A stretch of 64,000 nucleotides of DNA from Flagellimonas algicola (GCF_005937185.1 NZ_VCNI01000002.1:1302001-1366000); one strand, 5' to 3'; positions 33,600 through 42,609 are shown, counted from the stretch's first letter. Translations and numbers: made by a program. Notes: generated by a model not told the origin, from the letters alone.

Positions 33600-34739
33600 A
33601 TGAAGTTGAAAAAAGCAGACATACTTAAGGCTTTGGAACTGATATCTGCTCCTGGGGAAGGACAGAATCTGGTGGAGAGCGGTGCTGTTACCAATGTACA
33701 GGTTTTTGGTGACGAGGTGGAGGTAGATGTAACCATTAAAAACCCAAGTCTTCAGGCGAGAAAGAAAACTGAAGTAGAGATACTGAAGATCATTCATAAA
33801 GAGGTTTATGAAAAGGCCAAAATAAAAATCAACCTAAAGGTTGATGCTCCTACTAAACCCAAGGTCAATCAAATTAAGGGGAATCCCATTCCCGGAATTC
33901 AAAACATAATTGCAGTGGCCTCTGGCAAAGGAGGTGTTGGAAAATCGACCGTAACTGCTAATTTGGCCGTAACCTTGGCCAAAATGGGATTCAAGGTGGG
34001 ACTGTTGGATACAGATATTTATGGGCCTTCCATGCCTATTATGTTTGATGTAGCCACGGAAAAACCCTTATCGGTCAATATTGATGGCAAGAACAAGATG
34101 AAACCTATAGAAAATTATGGGGTCAAACTTTTGTCCATCGGCTTTTTTACCCAGCCTAACCAGGCGGTGATTTGGCGAGGACCCATGGCGTCCAAAGCGT
34201 TGAACCAAATGATTTTTGATGCCCACTGGGGCGAGTTGGATTTTCTGCTCTTGGATCTTCCCCCGGGAACTGGGGACATACATTTAAGTATTATGCAATC
34301 GCTTCCGGTCACCGGTGCGGTTGTGGTAAGTACGCCACAAGAAATAGCGCTTGCTGATGCTAGAAAAGGTGTGGCCATGTTCCAACAGGAGGCCATTAAT
34401 GTACCTGTACTGGGAATCGTGGAAAATATGGCCTACTTTACCCCGGCGGAACTGCCTAATAACAAATATCATATCTTTGGTAAGGATGGGGCCAAGAATT
34501 TGGCGGAAGATTTGGACGTCAAGTTTTTAGGGGATATTCCACTTGTACAAAGTATTCGGGAAGCCGGTGATGTTGGAAGACCCGCGGCTATGCAGACGGC
34601 TACCCCAATTGAGGAAGCCTTTGAGGAATTGACAAAAAATGTGGTTCGGGAATTAGTGAATAGGAACACCGATCTTCCACCCACGGAAGCAATCAAGATT
34701 ACAACAATGGCGGGTTGTGCTGCCGTTAAAAAGAAATGA
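33600..34739 (+). CDS. Mrp/NBP35 family Fe-S cluster carrier ATPase
   Basis: A 379-residue Mrp/ApbC-type scaffold that binds and delivers Fe-S clusters with ATP hydrolysis. An N-terminal DUF59/MIP18 domain (about residues 1-90) precedes the deviant Walker A ASGKGGVGKSTVTANLAV at about 106-123. LLDTDIYGPSMP and LLLDLPPGTGD complete the SIMIBI GTPase-like fold. The family's CxxC between the Walker B region and the C-terminus is not obvious here; GCAAVKKK at the very end has only one cysteine. It overlaps the NifU-like gene by 4 bases, which supports a shared Fe-S role. Confidence 0.93.
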   Translation: MKLKKADILKALELISAPGEGQNLVESGAVTNVQVFGDEVEVDVTIKNPSLQARKKTEVEILKIIHKEVYEKAKIKINLKVDAPTKPKVNQIKGNPIPGIQNIIAVASGKGGVGKSTVTANLAVTLAKMGFKVGLLDTDIYGPSMPIMFDVATEKPLSVNIDGKNKMKPIENYGVKLLSIGFFTQPNQAVIWRGPMASKALNQMIFDAHWGELDFLLLDLPPGTGDIHLSIMQSLPVTGAVVVSTPQEIALADARKGVAMFQQEAINVPVLGIVENMAYFTPAELPNNKYHIFGKDGAKNLAEDLDVKFLGDIPLVQSIREAGDVGRPAAMQTATPIEEAFEELTKNVVRELVNRNTDLPPTEAIKITTMAGCAAVKKK

Positions 34740-34981
34740 GCATGACATCAGAAGAAATAAAAAGTAACGTAGAAAAAGCTCTGGACGAGATAAGACCTTT
34801 TCTTCAAAGCGATGGGGGTGATATTTCGTTGATTTCCATAGACAATAATAGTTCGGTAAAGGTGAAGCTTGAAGGAAATTGCATTGGTTGCAGCGTGAAC
34901 CAAATGACCTTGAAAAGTGGTGTGGAAATGACCATTAAAAAATATGCCCCTCAAATTGAGGAAGTTATCAATGTGGGCTAG
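34736..34981 (+). CDS. NifU C-terminal domain Fe-S scaffold protein
   Basis: An 81-residue protein consisting of the NifU-like C-terminal (Nfu) domain alone. FLQSDGGDISLISID is followed by the cluster-binding CIGC at about residues 48-51 in EGNCIGCSVNQMTLKSGVE. Such proteins carry [4Fe-4S] clusters to apoproteins. Its ATG overlaps the mrp stop (ATGA); ATG 34742 is a second option. It is followed 70 bases later by an FNR/ferredoxin pair. Confidence 0.93.
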   Translation: MSMTSEEIKSNVEKALDEIRPFLQSDGGDISLISIDNNSSVKVKLEGNCIGCSVNQMTLKSGVEMTIKKYAPQIEEVINVG

Positions 34982-35051
34982 TCTGACAGAAGTCATATTT
35001 CTTTTCTTCCCTAAACCCTAAGTTGCACGGATATCCAAATACCATTACTGC

Positions 35052-36110
35052 ATGATTAAAACCGATATATTGATTATTGGGGCGGGACCTACGGGTCTTT
35101 TTACTGTTTTTGAAGCAGGCTTGTTACAACTTAAATGCCATTTGATTGATGCGCTTCCGCAGCCAGGGGGGCAATGCGCGGAAATTTATCCCAAAAAACC
35201 CATTTATGATATTCCAGGCTTTCCTGAAGTGCTGGCGGGAGAATTAGTCGATAATCTAATGGATCAGATTAAACCTTTTCAACCTGGATTTACCTTAGGA
35301 GAAAGGGCAGATGCAATTGAAAAACTGGAGGACGGCAGTTTTGTGGTCACTACCAACAAAGGCACCAAACACAATGCACCAATAGTTGCAATAGCTGGTG
35401 GATTGGGAAGCTTTGAGCCCCGTAAACCCCTGTTGGATAATCTTTCAAAATTTGAGGATAAGGGGGTTGCCTATATGATCAAGGAACCAGAGGTTTATCG
35501 GGATAAAAAAGTACTGATTGCTGGTGGTGGTGATTCCGCTTTGGATTGGTCCATTTTCTTGGCGGATGTGGCATCGGAAGTTACCTTGGTCCATAGACGC
35601 AACGAATTTAGAGGCGCATTGGATTCCGTTGAAAAAGTGCAACAGTTAAAAAATCAGGGAAAAATCAATTTGATTACCCCGGCAGAGGTGGTTCAACTAC
35701 GTGGTGATGACAAGTTGAGTGGTATTGTTGTTAGAAAAACGGATAATTCAGAGGAAATTGATCTGGAGGTTGATAATTTTATTCCCCTTTTTGGACTTTC
35801 CCCTAAATTGGGCCCGATTTCAGAATGGGGATTGGAAATTGAGAAAAATGCCATCAAGGTGGACAATACCTTGGATTACCAAACTAATATTCCAGGAATA
35901 TATGCTATCGGGGATATTAATACCTATCCTGGAAAGCTCAAATTGATTTTATGCGGATTCCACGAGGCTACCCTAATGTGTCAGAGTGCTTATCAAAGAA
36001 TCCATCCAGATAAGAAATACGTAATGAAATATACCACGGTGGGTGGCGTTACTGGTTTTGATGGAAGTAAAAAAGAAGCACCAAAAGCGGTGGTCAAAGC
36101 TATTGAGTAA
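35052..36110 (+). CDS. Ferredoxin--NADP+ reductase, thioredoxin-reductase-like type
   Basis: A 352-residue flavoprotein of the TrxR-like FNR group (YumC type). It passes electrons between NADPH and ferredoxin. The FAD-binding IIGAGPTGLFTVFEAGL is at residues 7-23, the NADP-binding VLIAGGGDSALDWSIFL at about 155-171, and the second FAD motif YAIGDINTYPG near 290. The CxxC redox pair of true thioredoxin reductases is absent, which supports the FNR assignment. The ferredoxin gene begins 3 bases after the stop, a direct functional pairing. Confidence 0.9.
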   Translation: MIKTDILIIGAGPTGLFTVFEAGLLQLKCHLIDALPQPGGQCAEIYPKKPIYDIPGFPEVLAGELVDNLMDQIKPFQPGFTLGERADAIEKLEDGSFVVTTNKGTKHNAPIVAIAGGLGSFEPRKPLLDNLSKFEDKGVAYMIKEPEVYRDKKVLIAGGGDSALDWSIFLADVASEVTLVHRRNEFRGALDSVEKVQQLKNQGKINLITPAEVVQLRGDDKLSGIVVRKTDNSEEIDLEVDNFIPLFGLSPKLGPISEWGLEIEKNAIKVDNTLDYQTNIPGIYAIGDINTYPGKLKLILCGFHEATLMCQSAYQRIHPDKKYVMKYTTVGGVTGFDGSKKEAPKAVVKAIE

Positions 36111-36112
36111 GA

Positions 36113-36445
36113 ATGTCAGATATTAAGATTAAGATTACTGATCGCGACGGGGTGCTGCACGAGGTAGATGCCCCAACAGATATGAACATGAACCTTATGG
36201 AAGTGGTTCGCACCTATGAACTTGCTCCAGAAGGAACCATTGGTATTTGTGGAGGAATGGCCATGTGTGCCTCATGTCAATGCTATGTAAAATCGGATCA
36301 TGAGCTACCTGAAAAATCGGATGACGAAGAAGCCATGTTGGCGGAGGCCTTTTTTGTGGAGGACAACAGCCGATTAGGATGTCAAATCCATATTAGCCCG
36401 GAACTTGAAGGTTTAGAAGTAGAACTCGCTCCCGAGGAGCAATAA
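36113..36445 (+). CDS. [2Fe-2S] ferredoxin, adrenodoxin type
   Basis: A 110-residue soluble ferredoxin. Cluster ligands appear in CGGMAMCASCQC (C-x5-C-x2-C, about residues 44-53) and the distal cysteine in LGCQIHIS at about 93. This is the adrenodoxin/putidaredoxin arrangement rather than the plant type. It lies 3 bases downstream of the FNR-like gene and is its likely electron partner. Targets are unknown. Confidence 0.92.
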   Translation: MSDIKIKITDRDGVLHEVDAPTDMNMNLMEVVRTYELAPEGTIGICGGMAMCASCQCYVKSDHELPEKSDDEEAMLAEAFFVEDNSRLGCQIHISPELEGLEVELAPEEQ

Positions 36446-36460
36446 TCTGGGCATTTTGTC

Positions 36461-36481
36461 ATTCTGAGCATGGCGAAGAAT
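36461..36481. repeat. Short imperfect palindrome, dispersed-repeat type
   Basis: ATTCTGAGCATGGCGAAGAAT folds into a 5-bp outer stem, two G/A mismatches, a 2-bp inner stem and an ATG loop. From memory, close variants (CATTCTGAGCG..GCGAAGAATC) recur between genes in many Flavobacteriia. It lies between the convergent ferredoxin and ABC transporter genes. Confidence 0.5.
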
Positions 36482-36508
36482 CATCAAATGCCAGGTTTAA
36501 AAGTTCCA

Positions 36509-38245
36509 TTAAATCCTTGCTTGATAAGTAAAGAGGTTGTAATACCTTCCTTCTGCAGCAATAAGTTCCTCATGTGTGCCTTGTTCCATGATATGCCCGT
36601 TCTCAATCACTAAAATCTGATCTGCTTTTCTGATTGTGCTCAAACGGTGCGCAATCACAAAAGTGGTTCTTCCCTTGGTGAGCTCTGCCAAACTTTTTTG
36701 GATCAATGCTTCGGATTCGGTGTCCAAACTGGAAGTGGCTTCGTCCAAAATCAAGATTTTGGGATCGGCCAGCACGGCTCGGGCAATGGCAATACGCTGT
36801 CGTTGACCACCGGAGAGTTTCACACCGCGTTCCCCAATCAGGGTATCCAATCCTTCATCAAATCGATTAGTGAATTCATCCACATAGGCTGCTTTAATGG
36901 CATTTTGCAAATCAGTTTCGGAGGCATTGGGTCTTGGGAAAAGTATGTTTTCCCGAATGGTGCCCTCAAACAAAAAGTCGTCCTGAAGAACAACCCCTAA
37001 GTGTTGCCGAAAACTTTTTAAGTCCACCTTGGATAAATCCTTTCCATCAATAGTTATGGTTCCTGAGTCTGGATTTAGAAAACTGGCCGCCAACCCAGCT
37101 ATGGTCGACTTACCAGAACCCGAACTGCCCACCAAAGCAACTACCTGCCCTGGGTTTACCTCGAAACTTATGTTGTGCAAAACTTCCTTCTCTTCTTCAT
37201 AGGAAAAGGATACATTCTTAAAATTCATGTGCCCAACAATCGAATCCAATTCAATCACCCTTTGTCCAATCTGGGATTCTTCATCGGTATTCATGAGCTC
37301 TTCGGTACGATCTAATCCTGCCAAGGCCTCGGTTAATTGGCTTCCAATATTGCTCATTTGAACAATGGGCGCTATCATCAATCCCAAAAGCACGGTGAAC
37401 TCTACAAATTGACCTATGGTAAGGGTGCCTTCTATGATCTTATACCCGCCAAAACCCATTACACTAGTTGTGGCAACACCCAACAAAAATGTGGAGGAAC
37501 TGGTCATAAAGGCCGTTGTGGTCAAACTCTTCTTTACATTTTGATACAAGCGATCCACTCCGGCTTCAAAAACTTGTTGTTCTTGATTTTCAGCATTGAA
37601 CCCCTTAATGACTCGAATCCCGCCCAAGGTTTCTGTAAGTCTACCCTTGACTTCGGCATTTATTTTTCCTCGATCCCTAAAAATGGGTCGGATGATTTTA
37701 AATGCATTTAAGGCAATAACCGCAAAGATGATGAGTGGAATGAAAGTGAATAAGGTCATATGGACGTCGATATCCAATAGAAGAATCAAGGATACTATAG
37801 CTGTGATTACACCACCAACCAATTGTACCAATCCTGTTCCAATAAGGTTTCGTACCCCCTCTACATCGGACATGATCCGGGAGACCAATGCGCCGGACTT
37901 GGTGTTATCAAAAAACCGGATGGGAAGAGCCAGGACCTTTTTTTGAACTTGGGCACGCAACTCACTGATTAAATATTGTGCCTGCACGCTTAAGATGCGA
38001 GTCAACAGAAAGGAGGTTACCGATTGGACAAAAATGGCCAACATAACTCCTGCAACAAGGTATTTGAGCAAATCAATGTCCTTATTGACAATGACATCAT
38101 CAATCAAGTATTTGGAGGCAATAGGCGCTACAAAACTGGCCGCCTTGCTTATGGCAATCAATACCAATCCAATAAAAACCAGATTTCGCTTGGGCCAAAT
38201 GATGGTCTTAAAAGCGGTGAGAATACTTACTTTTTTATCTGACAT
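36509..38245 (-). CDS. ABC transporter, MsbA-like fused permease/ATPase
   Basis: A 578-residue half-transporter that should dimerise. Six membrane helices fill about residues 18-310. The nucleotide-binding domain has Walker A GSSGSGKST (about 370-378), the Q-loop VVLQDDFLF, the signature LSGGQRQR, Walker B ILILDEATSSLD and the switch histidine in FVIAHRLSTI. The layout resembles MsbA-type lipid exporters and multidrug exporters; the substrate is unknown. The start is ATG 38245 (MSDKKVSIL); an ATG six codons upstream is possible but less family-like. It is probably monocistronic and divergent from the TPM gene. Confidence 0.92.
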   Translation of the reverse strand: MSDKKVSILTAFKTIIWPKRNLVFIGLVLIAISKAASFVAPIASKYLIDDVIVNKDIDLLKYLVAGVMLAIFVQSVTSFLLTRILSVQAQYLISELRAQVQKKVLALPIRFFDNTKSGALVSRIMSDVEGVRNLIGTGLVQLVGGVITAIVSLILLLDIDVHMTLFTFIPLIIFAVIALNAFKIIRPIFRDRGKINAEVKGRLTETLGGIRVIKGFNAENQEQQVFEAGVDRLYQNVKKSLTTTAFMTSSSTFLLGVATTSVMGFGGYKIIEGTLTIGQFVEFTVLLGLMIAPIVQMSNIGSQLTEALAGLDRTEELMNTDEESQIGQRVIELDSIVGHMNFKNVSFSYEEEKEVLHNISFEVNPGQVVALVGSSGSGKSTIAGLAASFLNPDSGTITIDGKDLSKVDLKSFRQHLGVVLQDDFLFEGTIRENILFPRPNASETDLQNAIKAAYVDEFTNRFDEGLDTLIGERGVKLSGGQRQRIAIARAVLADPKILILDEATSSLDTESEALIQKSLAELTKGRTTFVIAHRLSTIRKADQILVIENGHIMEQGTHEELIAAEGRYYNLFTYQARI

Positions 38246-38297
38246 TTTGAGAATTAAAGTCAATGCAAGTTAATTGAATTTATACCAGCATCTTAAA

Positions 38298-38318
38298 GCG
38301 TTAAAAAAGAATTAACGC
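38298..38318. promoter_or_regulatory. Perfect inverted repeat GCGTTAA-N7-TTAACGC
   Basis: A 7-bp perfect dyad with a 7-base A-rich spacer. It lies in the 128-base divergent region between the ABC exporter (start 38245) and the TPM gene (start 38374). The arms are 21 bp end to end, a normal size for a dimeric repressor site. No regulator gene is adjacent. A plus-strand -7-like element (TATATTTA, 38346-38353) lies downstream. Confidence 0.4.
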
Positions 38319-38373
38319 CGACGGTCATTACCGCTTAACATATAGTATATTTAGATATTTCAAGGATGTACTT

Positions 38374-39429
38374 ATGGCATTGAAACACACAATGATAGGG
38401 CTAACTCTCTTTGTTTCCCTTTGCTGTGCTGCCCAGCAAAACTATCTGGAACTCCATCAAATTGTTACCGATAGCGCTAGAGTTTTTACGTCCCAGGAAA
38501 TCGAGGACTTAAAGAGCAAGCTCACCAACTTTGAATCGGAGACAAGCCATCAGTTGGTGGTATTGACCATTGAAGAATTGGGAAACCAAACCATTGAAGA
38601 ATACGCCTTTGGGACTTTCAATCAGAACAAACTGGGCCAAAAAGACAAGGATAATGGCATTTTGATCGTCTTTGCAAAAAATGACCGTCAGGTTAGAATT
38701 GAAGTGGGTTATGGATTGGAACCCTACATAACGGATGGCGTTGCCTCAAGGATTATTCGAAATACGATGATACCTGAGTTTAAGGAGGAGGACTATTTTA
38801 CTGGGATAGATCTTGCCACGACTCAAATCATCACCTTTTTAAACGAACCGGAGGCCCTTGAGGAATTTAAGCAGGAAATAGCTTCGGAAGGAGATATGAA
38901 TGGGTGGGTAAAGCTTTTTATGGGGCTGTTTTTATCCATATTTGTTGCCGCTGGAGGGTTTCTTTTTTACAAATCCTATTCCGGGATTGTGGAAATGTTT
39001 CGGGGAATGATGATTGGTAAATTGGGACTTTTACAAGGGGTTTTCATGGTGTTTTTTGGGATTCTCCCAATGCTGTTTGCATTGGTTTTTGTTGGAATGC
39101 CTTTGTTTTTTGCCACTATGATTTTCGATATGGGAATCCATTGGGACAACTACGAAACTATGTTGGATGATTTCTCATGGATTTATTGGGTCATTGGTGG
39201 ATTTTTTCTGTTTACTATGACTCTGGCAATTGTAAAAATTCTGATCAAAGGCAAAGATGGATTTAAGTTATCCCTGTATAAGAACGACTCAACCTATATG
39301 AGAAAGACATTTTCTTCGTCGGGTTCGCATTCCTTTGGATCCAGTTCAGGGTCTTCCTCCGGAGGGTCTAGTAGCTTTTCAGGAGGCGGGGGAAGCTCAG
39401 GCGGAGGCGGTGCCAGTGGAAGTTGGTAA
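38374..39429 (+). CDS. TPM domain membrane protein, YgcG family
   Basis: A 351-residue protein. A signal peptide (residues 1-20, ending CCAAQ) is followed by a TPM domain at about 28-165. The domain has VTDSARVFTSQEIEDLKSKL, KDNGILIVFAKNDRQVRIEVGYGLEPYITD and NTMIPEFKEEDYFTGID. Three hydrophobic helices lie at about 190-295. The tail from about 317 is a serine/glycine-rich run ending GGGGASGSW, as is usual in YgcG proteins. TPM domains are linked with photosystem repair and membrane-protein assembly in plants; the bacterial role is unclear. Confidence 0.9.
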   Translation: MALKHTMIGLTLFVSLCCAAQQNYLELHQIVTDSARVFTSQEIEDLKSKLTNFESETSHQLVVLTIEELGNQTIEEYAFGTFNQNKLGQKDKDNGILIVFAKNDRQVRIEVGYGLEPYITDGVASRIIRNTMIPEFKEEDYFTGIDLATTQIITFLNEPEALEEFKQEIASEGDMNGWVKLFMGLFLSIFVAAGGFLFYKSYSGIVEMFRGMMIGKLGLLQGVFMVFFGILPMLFALVFVGMPLFFATMIFDMGIHWDNYETMLDDFSWIYWVIGGFFLFTMTLAIVKILIKGKDGFKLSLYKNDSTYMRKTFSSSGSHSFGSSSGSSSGGSSSFSGGGGSSGGGGASGSW

Positions 39430-39472
39430 ATCAACTTTAATTCCTGTATTTTCACTTCCTAAAAATGGATGT

Positions 39473-39682
39473 ATGGAAACCAAAGACAGTAACGGAAATA
39501 TCCTAGAGGACGGAGATAATGTTCATGTCACCAAAGACCTAAAGGTTAAAGGGATGTCCAAAACCTTGAAGCGGGGCATCCTAATTAAAAATATCCGTTT
39601 GACGAATAGTCCACAGGAAGTGGAATGCAGAATAGGGAAGTCCCACATCGTGTTAAAGACTCAATTTATAAAGAAAGCATAA
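39473..39682 (+). CDS. PhnA/YjdM-type zinc-ribbon-less protein
   Basis: A 69-residue protein that matches the C-terminal PhnA domain of YjdM-type proteins, without the N-terminal zinc ribbon. DSNGNILEDGDNVHVTKDLKVKG carries the family's LxDGDxVxxxKDLKVKG pattern, followed by LKRGILIKNIRLT, where full-length PhnA proteins read similarly. Despite the name, PhnA-domain proteins are not shown to degrade phosphonates. The start is ATG 39473; a longer in-frame extension would overlap the TPM gene and is rejected. It lies 3 bases ahead of the penicillin acylase gene. Confidence 0.82.
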   Translation: METKDSNGNILEDGDNVHVTKDLKVKGMSKTLKRGILIKNIRLTNSPQEVECRIGKSHIVLKTQFIKKA

Positions 39683-39685
39683 GTA

Positions 39686-41860
39686 ATGGTTAGAAATATC
39701 GTCTTGGGAATGATCTTCGTGTTTTTTGCTTCTTGCAAACAAGAGCATTCCCCTGAAATTGGAAAATGGGAAGCCCAAGCAGAAAACGTTACCATAATAC
39801 GGGACGATTTTGGTGTACCCCATATCTATGGTAAAACGGATGCAGATGCGGTTTTTGGACTGCTGTACGCCCAATGTGAAGATGATTTTAACCGGGTTGA
39901 GCAAAATTATATCTGGGCCACGGGAAGATTGGCAGAAGTTGAGGGTGAGGTAGCCTTATACAGCGACCTGCGTGCCCGATTGTTCATGACCAAAGAGGAA
40001 GCTGTCAAGAACTATGAGCAAAGTCCGGAGTGGCTCAAGGAATTGTGCAATGCCTTTGCGGACGGCATCAACTATTACCTGCATACCCATCCAGAAGTAA
40101 AACCTCGATTGATTTCCCATTTTGAACCTTGGATGCCCATGTATTTTAGTGAGGGATCTATTGGGGGTGACATTGAACGGATTTCCATCCAAAAAATAAA
40201 AGCCTTTTACGAAAGCGGAATGGCATTGCCGGAGATGGAGCAGTTAAAGATTCAGAAGGAAGAAGAAATGGCAGAACCACAAGGATCCAATGGAATTGCT
40301 ATATCTGGAAATCTAACGGAATCCGGAAATACCTTATTGCTGATCAATCCCCATACGTCATTTTATTTTAGAGGCGAAGTACATGTGGTCAGTGAGGAAG
40401 GACTCAATGCGTATGGTGCTGTAACCTGGGGGCAATTTTTTGTCTATCAAGGTTTCAATGAAAAAACAGGTTGGATGCATACATCTACCTACACGGATGT
40501 GATGGACGAGTTCAAGGAAACAATTGTTCAGAACGATGGGAATTTGTTCTATCAATATGGAGAAGAATTACGACCGGTTATAAAAACGGATGTCGTTCTA
40601 AAATACAAGGAAGGGAATAGGATAAAAGAGAAGTCCTTTCCCATGTACCGTACCCATCATGGACCCATTACCCATGCAGTAGACGGTCAGTGGACTACTT
40701 CGGCCATGATGTGGGAACCCGTAAAGGCCTTGGAACAGTCTTACATTCGCAGCAAGCAAAATGGATATGATGGTTTCCGGAAGATGATGGACATCCGAAC
40801 CAACTCCAGCAACAATACCGTTTATGCCGATGCAGAGGGGAATATTGCTTATTTCCATGGAAATTTTATCCCAAAAAGGGATACCATTTTTGATTTTACC
40901 AAACCTGTGGACGGTAGCAACCCTAAAACAGATTGGAAGGGATTGCACACCGTGGATGAAAACATTTTGGTGCTGAATCCGGACAATGGTTGGATTCAAA
41001 ATTGTAATTCCACGCCGTACACAGCCGCTTTGGAGAACAGTCCAAAACCGGAGGATTATCCCAAATATATGTCTAGGGACCAGGAAAATTTCAGGGGAAT
41101 CCACGCTATTGATTTGTTGACGGATAGAAGCGGATTCACCTTGGATAATTTGATTGAACTGGCCCACGATCCATATTTGCCAGCTTTTGAAGCATTGATT
41201 CCCGGATTGATCAAGGCCTATGATGCACAACCAAATCCAGCTTTGAAGGAGCCGATTGAAGTTTTAAGACAATGGGACTTCAGAACTTCCGTGACTTCTG
41301 TAGGGATGACCTTGTCCCATTATTATGGCACCTTGTGCTACCAAAAAGCAGAGCGACCGAAGGAATTATATGCCATGCAGCTGGTACAATATTGGGGCTC
41401 GGAATCTCCAGATGAGGAAAAATTGAAGCTGTTCCAAGAAACTGTGGAACGATTGAACAGTGATTTTGGAACTTGGAATACCCTATGGGGAGAGGTAAAT
41501 AGGTATCAGCGCCTGAATGGGGACATCCGTCAAGCATTTGATGATGGGCAAGCCAGTATTCCAATCGGATTGGCTAGCGGAAGATGGGGCGCCCTAGCAG
41601 CATATGGGGCCAGATACGATAACAACACCAAGAAAATCTACGGAACCCGAGGCAATAGTTTTGTAGCGGTCGTGGAGTTTGGGGATAAGGTGAAAGCCAA
41701 GACCATGTTGGCCGGAGGACAAAGCGGAGATCCAGAATCACCACATTTTGATGATCAGGCACGACGCTATGCTGATATGGATTTTAAAGATGCTGCCTAT
41801 TACAAGGAGGATGTACTACAAAGGGCAGTAAGCACATATAAGCCGGGAGAAAAACCTTAA
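39686..41860 (+). CDS. Penicillin acylase family N-terminal-nucleophile hydrolase, lipoprotein
   Basis: A 724-residue member of the penicillin/homoserine-lactone acylase family. A lipobox-like FFASC puts the cysteine at residue 17, so it is probably lipid-anchored. The alpha chain carries VTIIRDDFGVPHIYGKTDADAVFGLLYAQCEDDF. The autocleavage and nucleophile site is in QGSNGIAISGNLTESGNTLLLINPH (Ser at about 205). Later motifs include YRTHHGPI and NNTVYADAEGNIAY. Self-processing into two chains is expected. The substrate may be an N-acyl compound such as a homoserine lactone or peptide; this cannot be told here. Confidence 0.9.
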   Translation: MVRNIVLGMIFVFFASCKQEHSPEIGKWEAQAENVTIIRDDFGVPHIYGKTDADAVFGLLYAQCEDDFNRVEQNYIWATGRLAEVEGEVALYSDLRARLFMTKEEAVKNYEQSPEWLKELCNAFADGINYYLHTHPEVKPRLISHFEPWMPMYFSEGSIGGDIERISIQKIKAFYESGMALPEMEQLKIQKEEEMAEPQGSNGIAISGNLTESGNTLLLINPHTSFYFRGEVHVVSEEGLNAYGAVTWGQFFVYQGFNEKTGWMHTSTYTDVMDEFKETIVQNDGNLFYQYGEELRPVIKTDVVLKYKEGNRIKEKSFPMYRTHHGPITHAVDGQWTTSAMMWEPVKALEQSYIRSKQNGYDGFRKMMDIRTNSSNNTVYADAEGNIAYFHGNFIPKRDTIFDFTKPVDGSNPKTDWKGLHTVDENILVLNPDNGWIQNCNSTPYTAALENSPKPEDYPKYMSRDQENFRGIHAIDLLTDRSGFTLDNLIELAHDPYLPAFEALIPGLIKAYDAQPNPALKEPIEVLRQWDFRTSVTSVGMTLSHYYGTLCYQKAERPKELYAMQLVQYWGSESPDEEKLKLFQETVERLNSDFGTWNTLWGEVNRYQRLNGDIRQAFDDGQASIPIGLASGRWGALAAYGARYDNNTKKIYGTRGNSFVAVVEFGDKVKAKTMLAGGQSGDPESPHFDDQARRYADMDFKDAAYYKEDVLQRAVSTYKPGEKP

Positions 41861-41905
41861 TTTCTTAAGGATGCAGGAGGTAAGAACCAAGATTCAAGAG
41901 GTGCC

Positions 41906-41946
41906 TTGAACTTGAACTTGTGCTTTGTATTTGAACTTGAACTTGA
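41906..41946. repeat. Two short TTGAAC repeat blocks
   Basis: TTGAACTTGAACTTG (41906-41920) and TTGAACTTGAACTTGA (41931-41946) are separated by 10 unrelated bases in the convergent gap. Just upstream, CCTTAA/TTAAGG (41855-41870) forms a 6-bp hairpin over the acylase stop codon, without a T run. Confidence 0.75.
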
Positions 41947-41967
41947 TTTTTGAGCTTAAGCTTAATG

Positions 41968-42609
41968 TTATTCCTCCTCTTTGATAACAATAAGACTGGC
42001 GGTGGATCCCGTAGATAGGTTCCAGCGATTGTTGTGAATGACCTCCCCTTTTTCATCTGCAACGACTACTTGGGCAGTGTTGGGCCCTGACGAACCTTGG
42101 TTGAGCGCCACAAAATCCAACCTATTAAAGCCTTCAATTAAATCAATATTGACCCCTTTAAAAGAACCGGAAAGCAGCATATTGTATTCGACGATTTCGC
42201 CGTTCAACAGAATTTTAATGCGGTCACCATCCACATATTCATGATCACGGCACACAATACCCACAAATTTGGCTTTGGTCTTTATATCGCCCAAATACTG
42301 GTCACCAAAATGCTCTTTGGAACCCTTTTTTTCTTTTTCTCCAACTTTGGGATCAATTTTAAGCCCATAACCTGCCTGGACCAATTCACGGTCAGGAAGC
42401 ATTTTGACCCCGGGCTTATCATTTTTGGATGTTAAACTCTCATCCAAAACGGATGGAATCCTGAGGGAGGTACCTTGATTACTAGGTAAAATGTCCAAGT
42501 TGTTGCGTTCCCCAATTTTGAGAGGTTTGGTCGTAGGAATATCTCCTTGGGCACTGACCATGAGGAAACCAAAGACAAAAAAAGAACAGAAAAAAACCAA
42601 TTTTTTCAT
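41968..42609 (-). CDS. Hypothetical secreted protein, 213 aa
   Basis: I do not recognise a named family. The signal peptide MKKLVFFCSFFVFGFLMVSAQ ends at about residue 21. An unstructured, charged region follows (about 22-110; NNLDILPSNQGTSLRIPSVLDESL, KVGEKEKKGSKEHFG). A compact beta-rich C-terminal domain (about 110-213) has GDIKTKAKFVGIVCRDHEYVDGDRIKILLNG and LIEGFNRLDFVALNQGSSGPNTAQVVVAD. The order resembles beta-sandwich surface proteins. The start is ATG 42609, set by the signal peptide. Location is periplasm or surface. There is no functional evidence. Confidence 0.72.
   Translation of the reverse strand: MKKLVFFCSFFVFGFLMVSAQGDIPTTKPLKIGERNNLDILPSNQGTSLRIPSVLDESLTSKNDKPGVKMLPDRELVQAGYGLKIDPKVGEKEKKGSKEHFGDQYLGDIKTKAKFVGIVCRDHEYVDGDRIKILLNGEIVEYNMLLSGSFKGVNIDLIEGFNRLDFVALNQGSSGPNTAQVVVADEKGEVIHNNRWNLSTGSTASLIVIKEEE

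Noticed and set aside
40598..41230. 210-residue minus-strand frame inside the penicillin acylase gene
   Set aside because: Antisense shadow, no domain.
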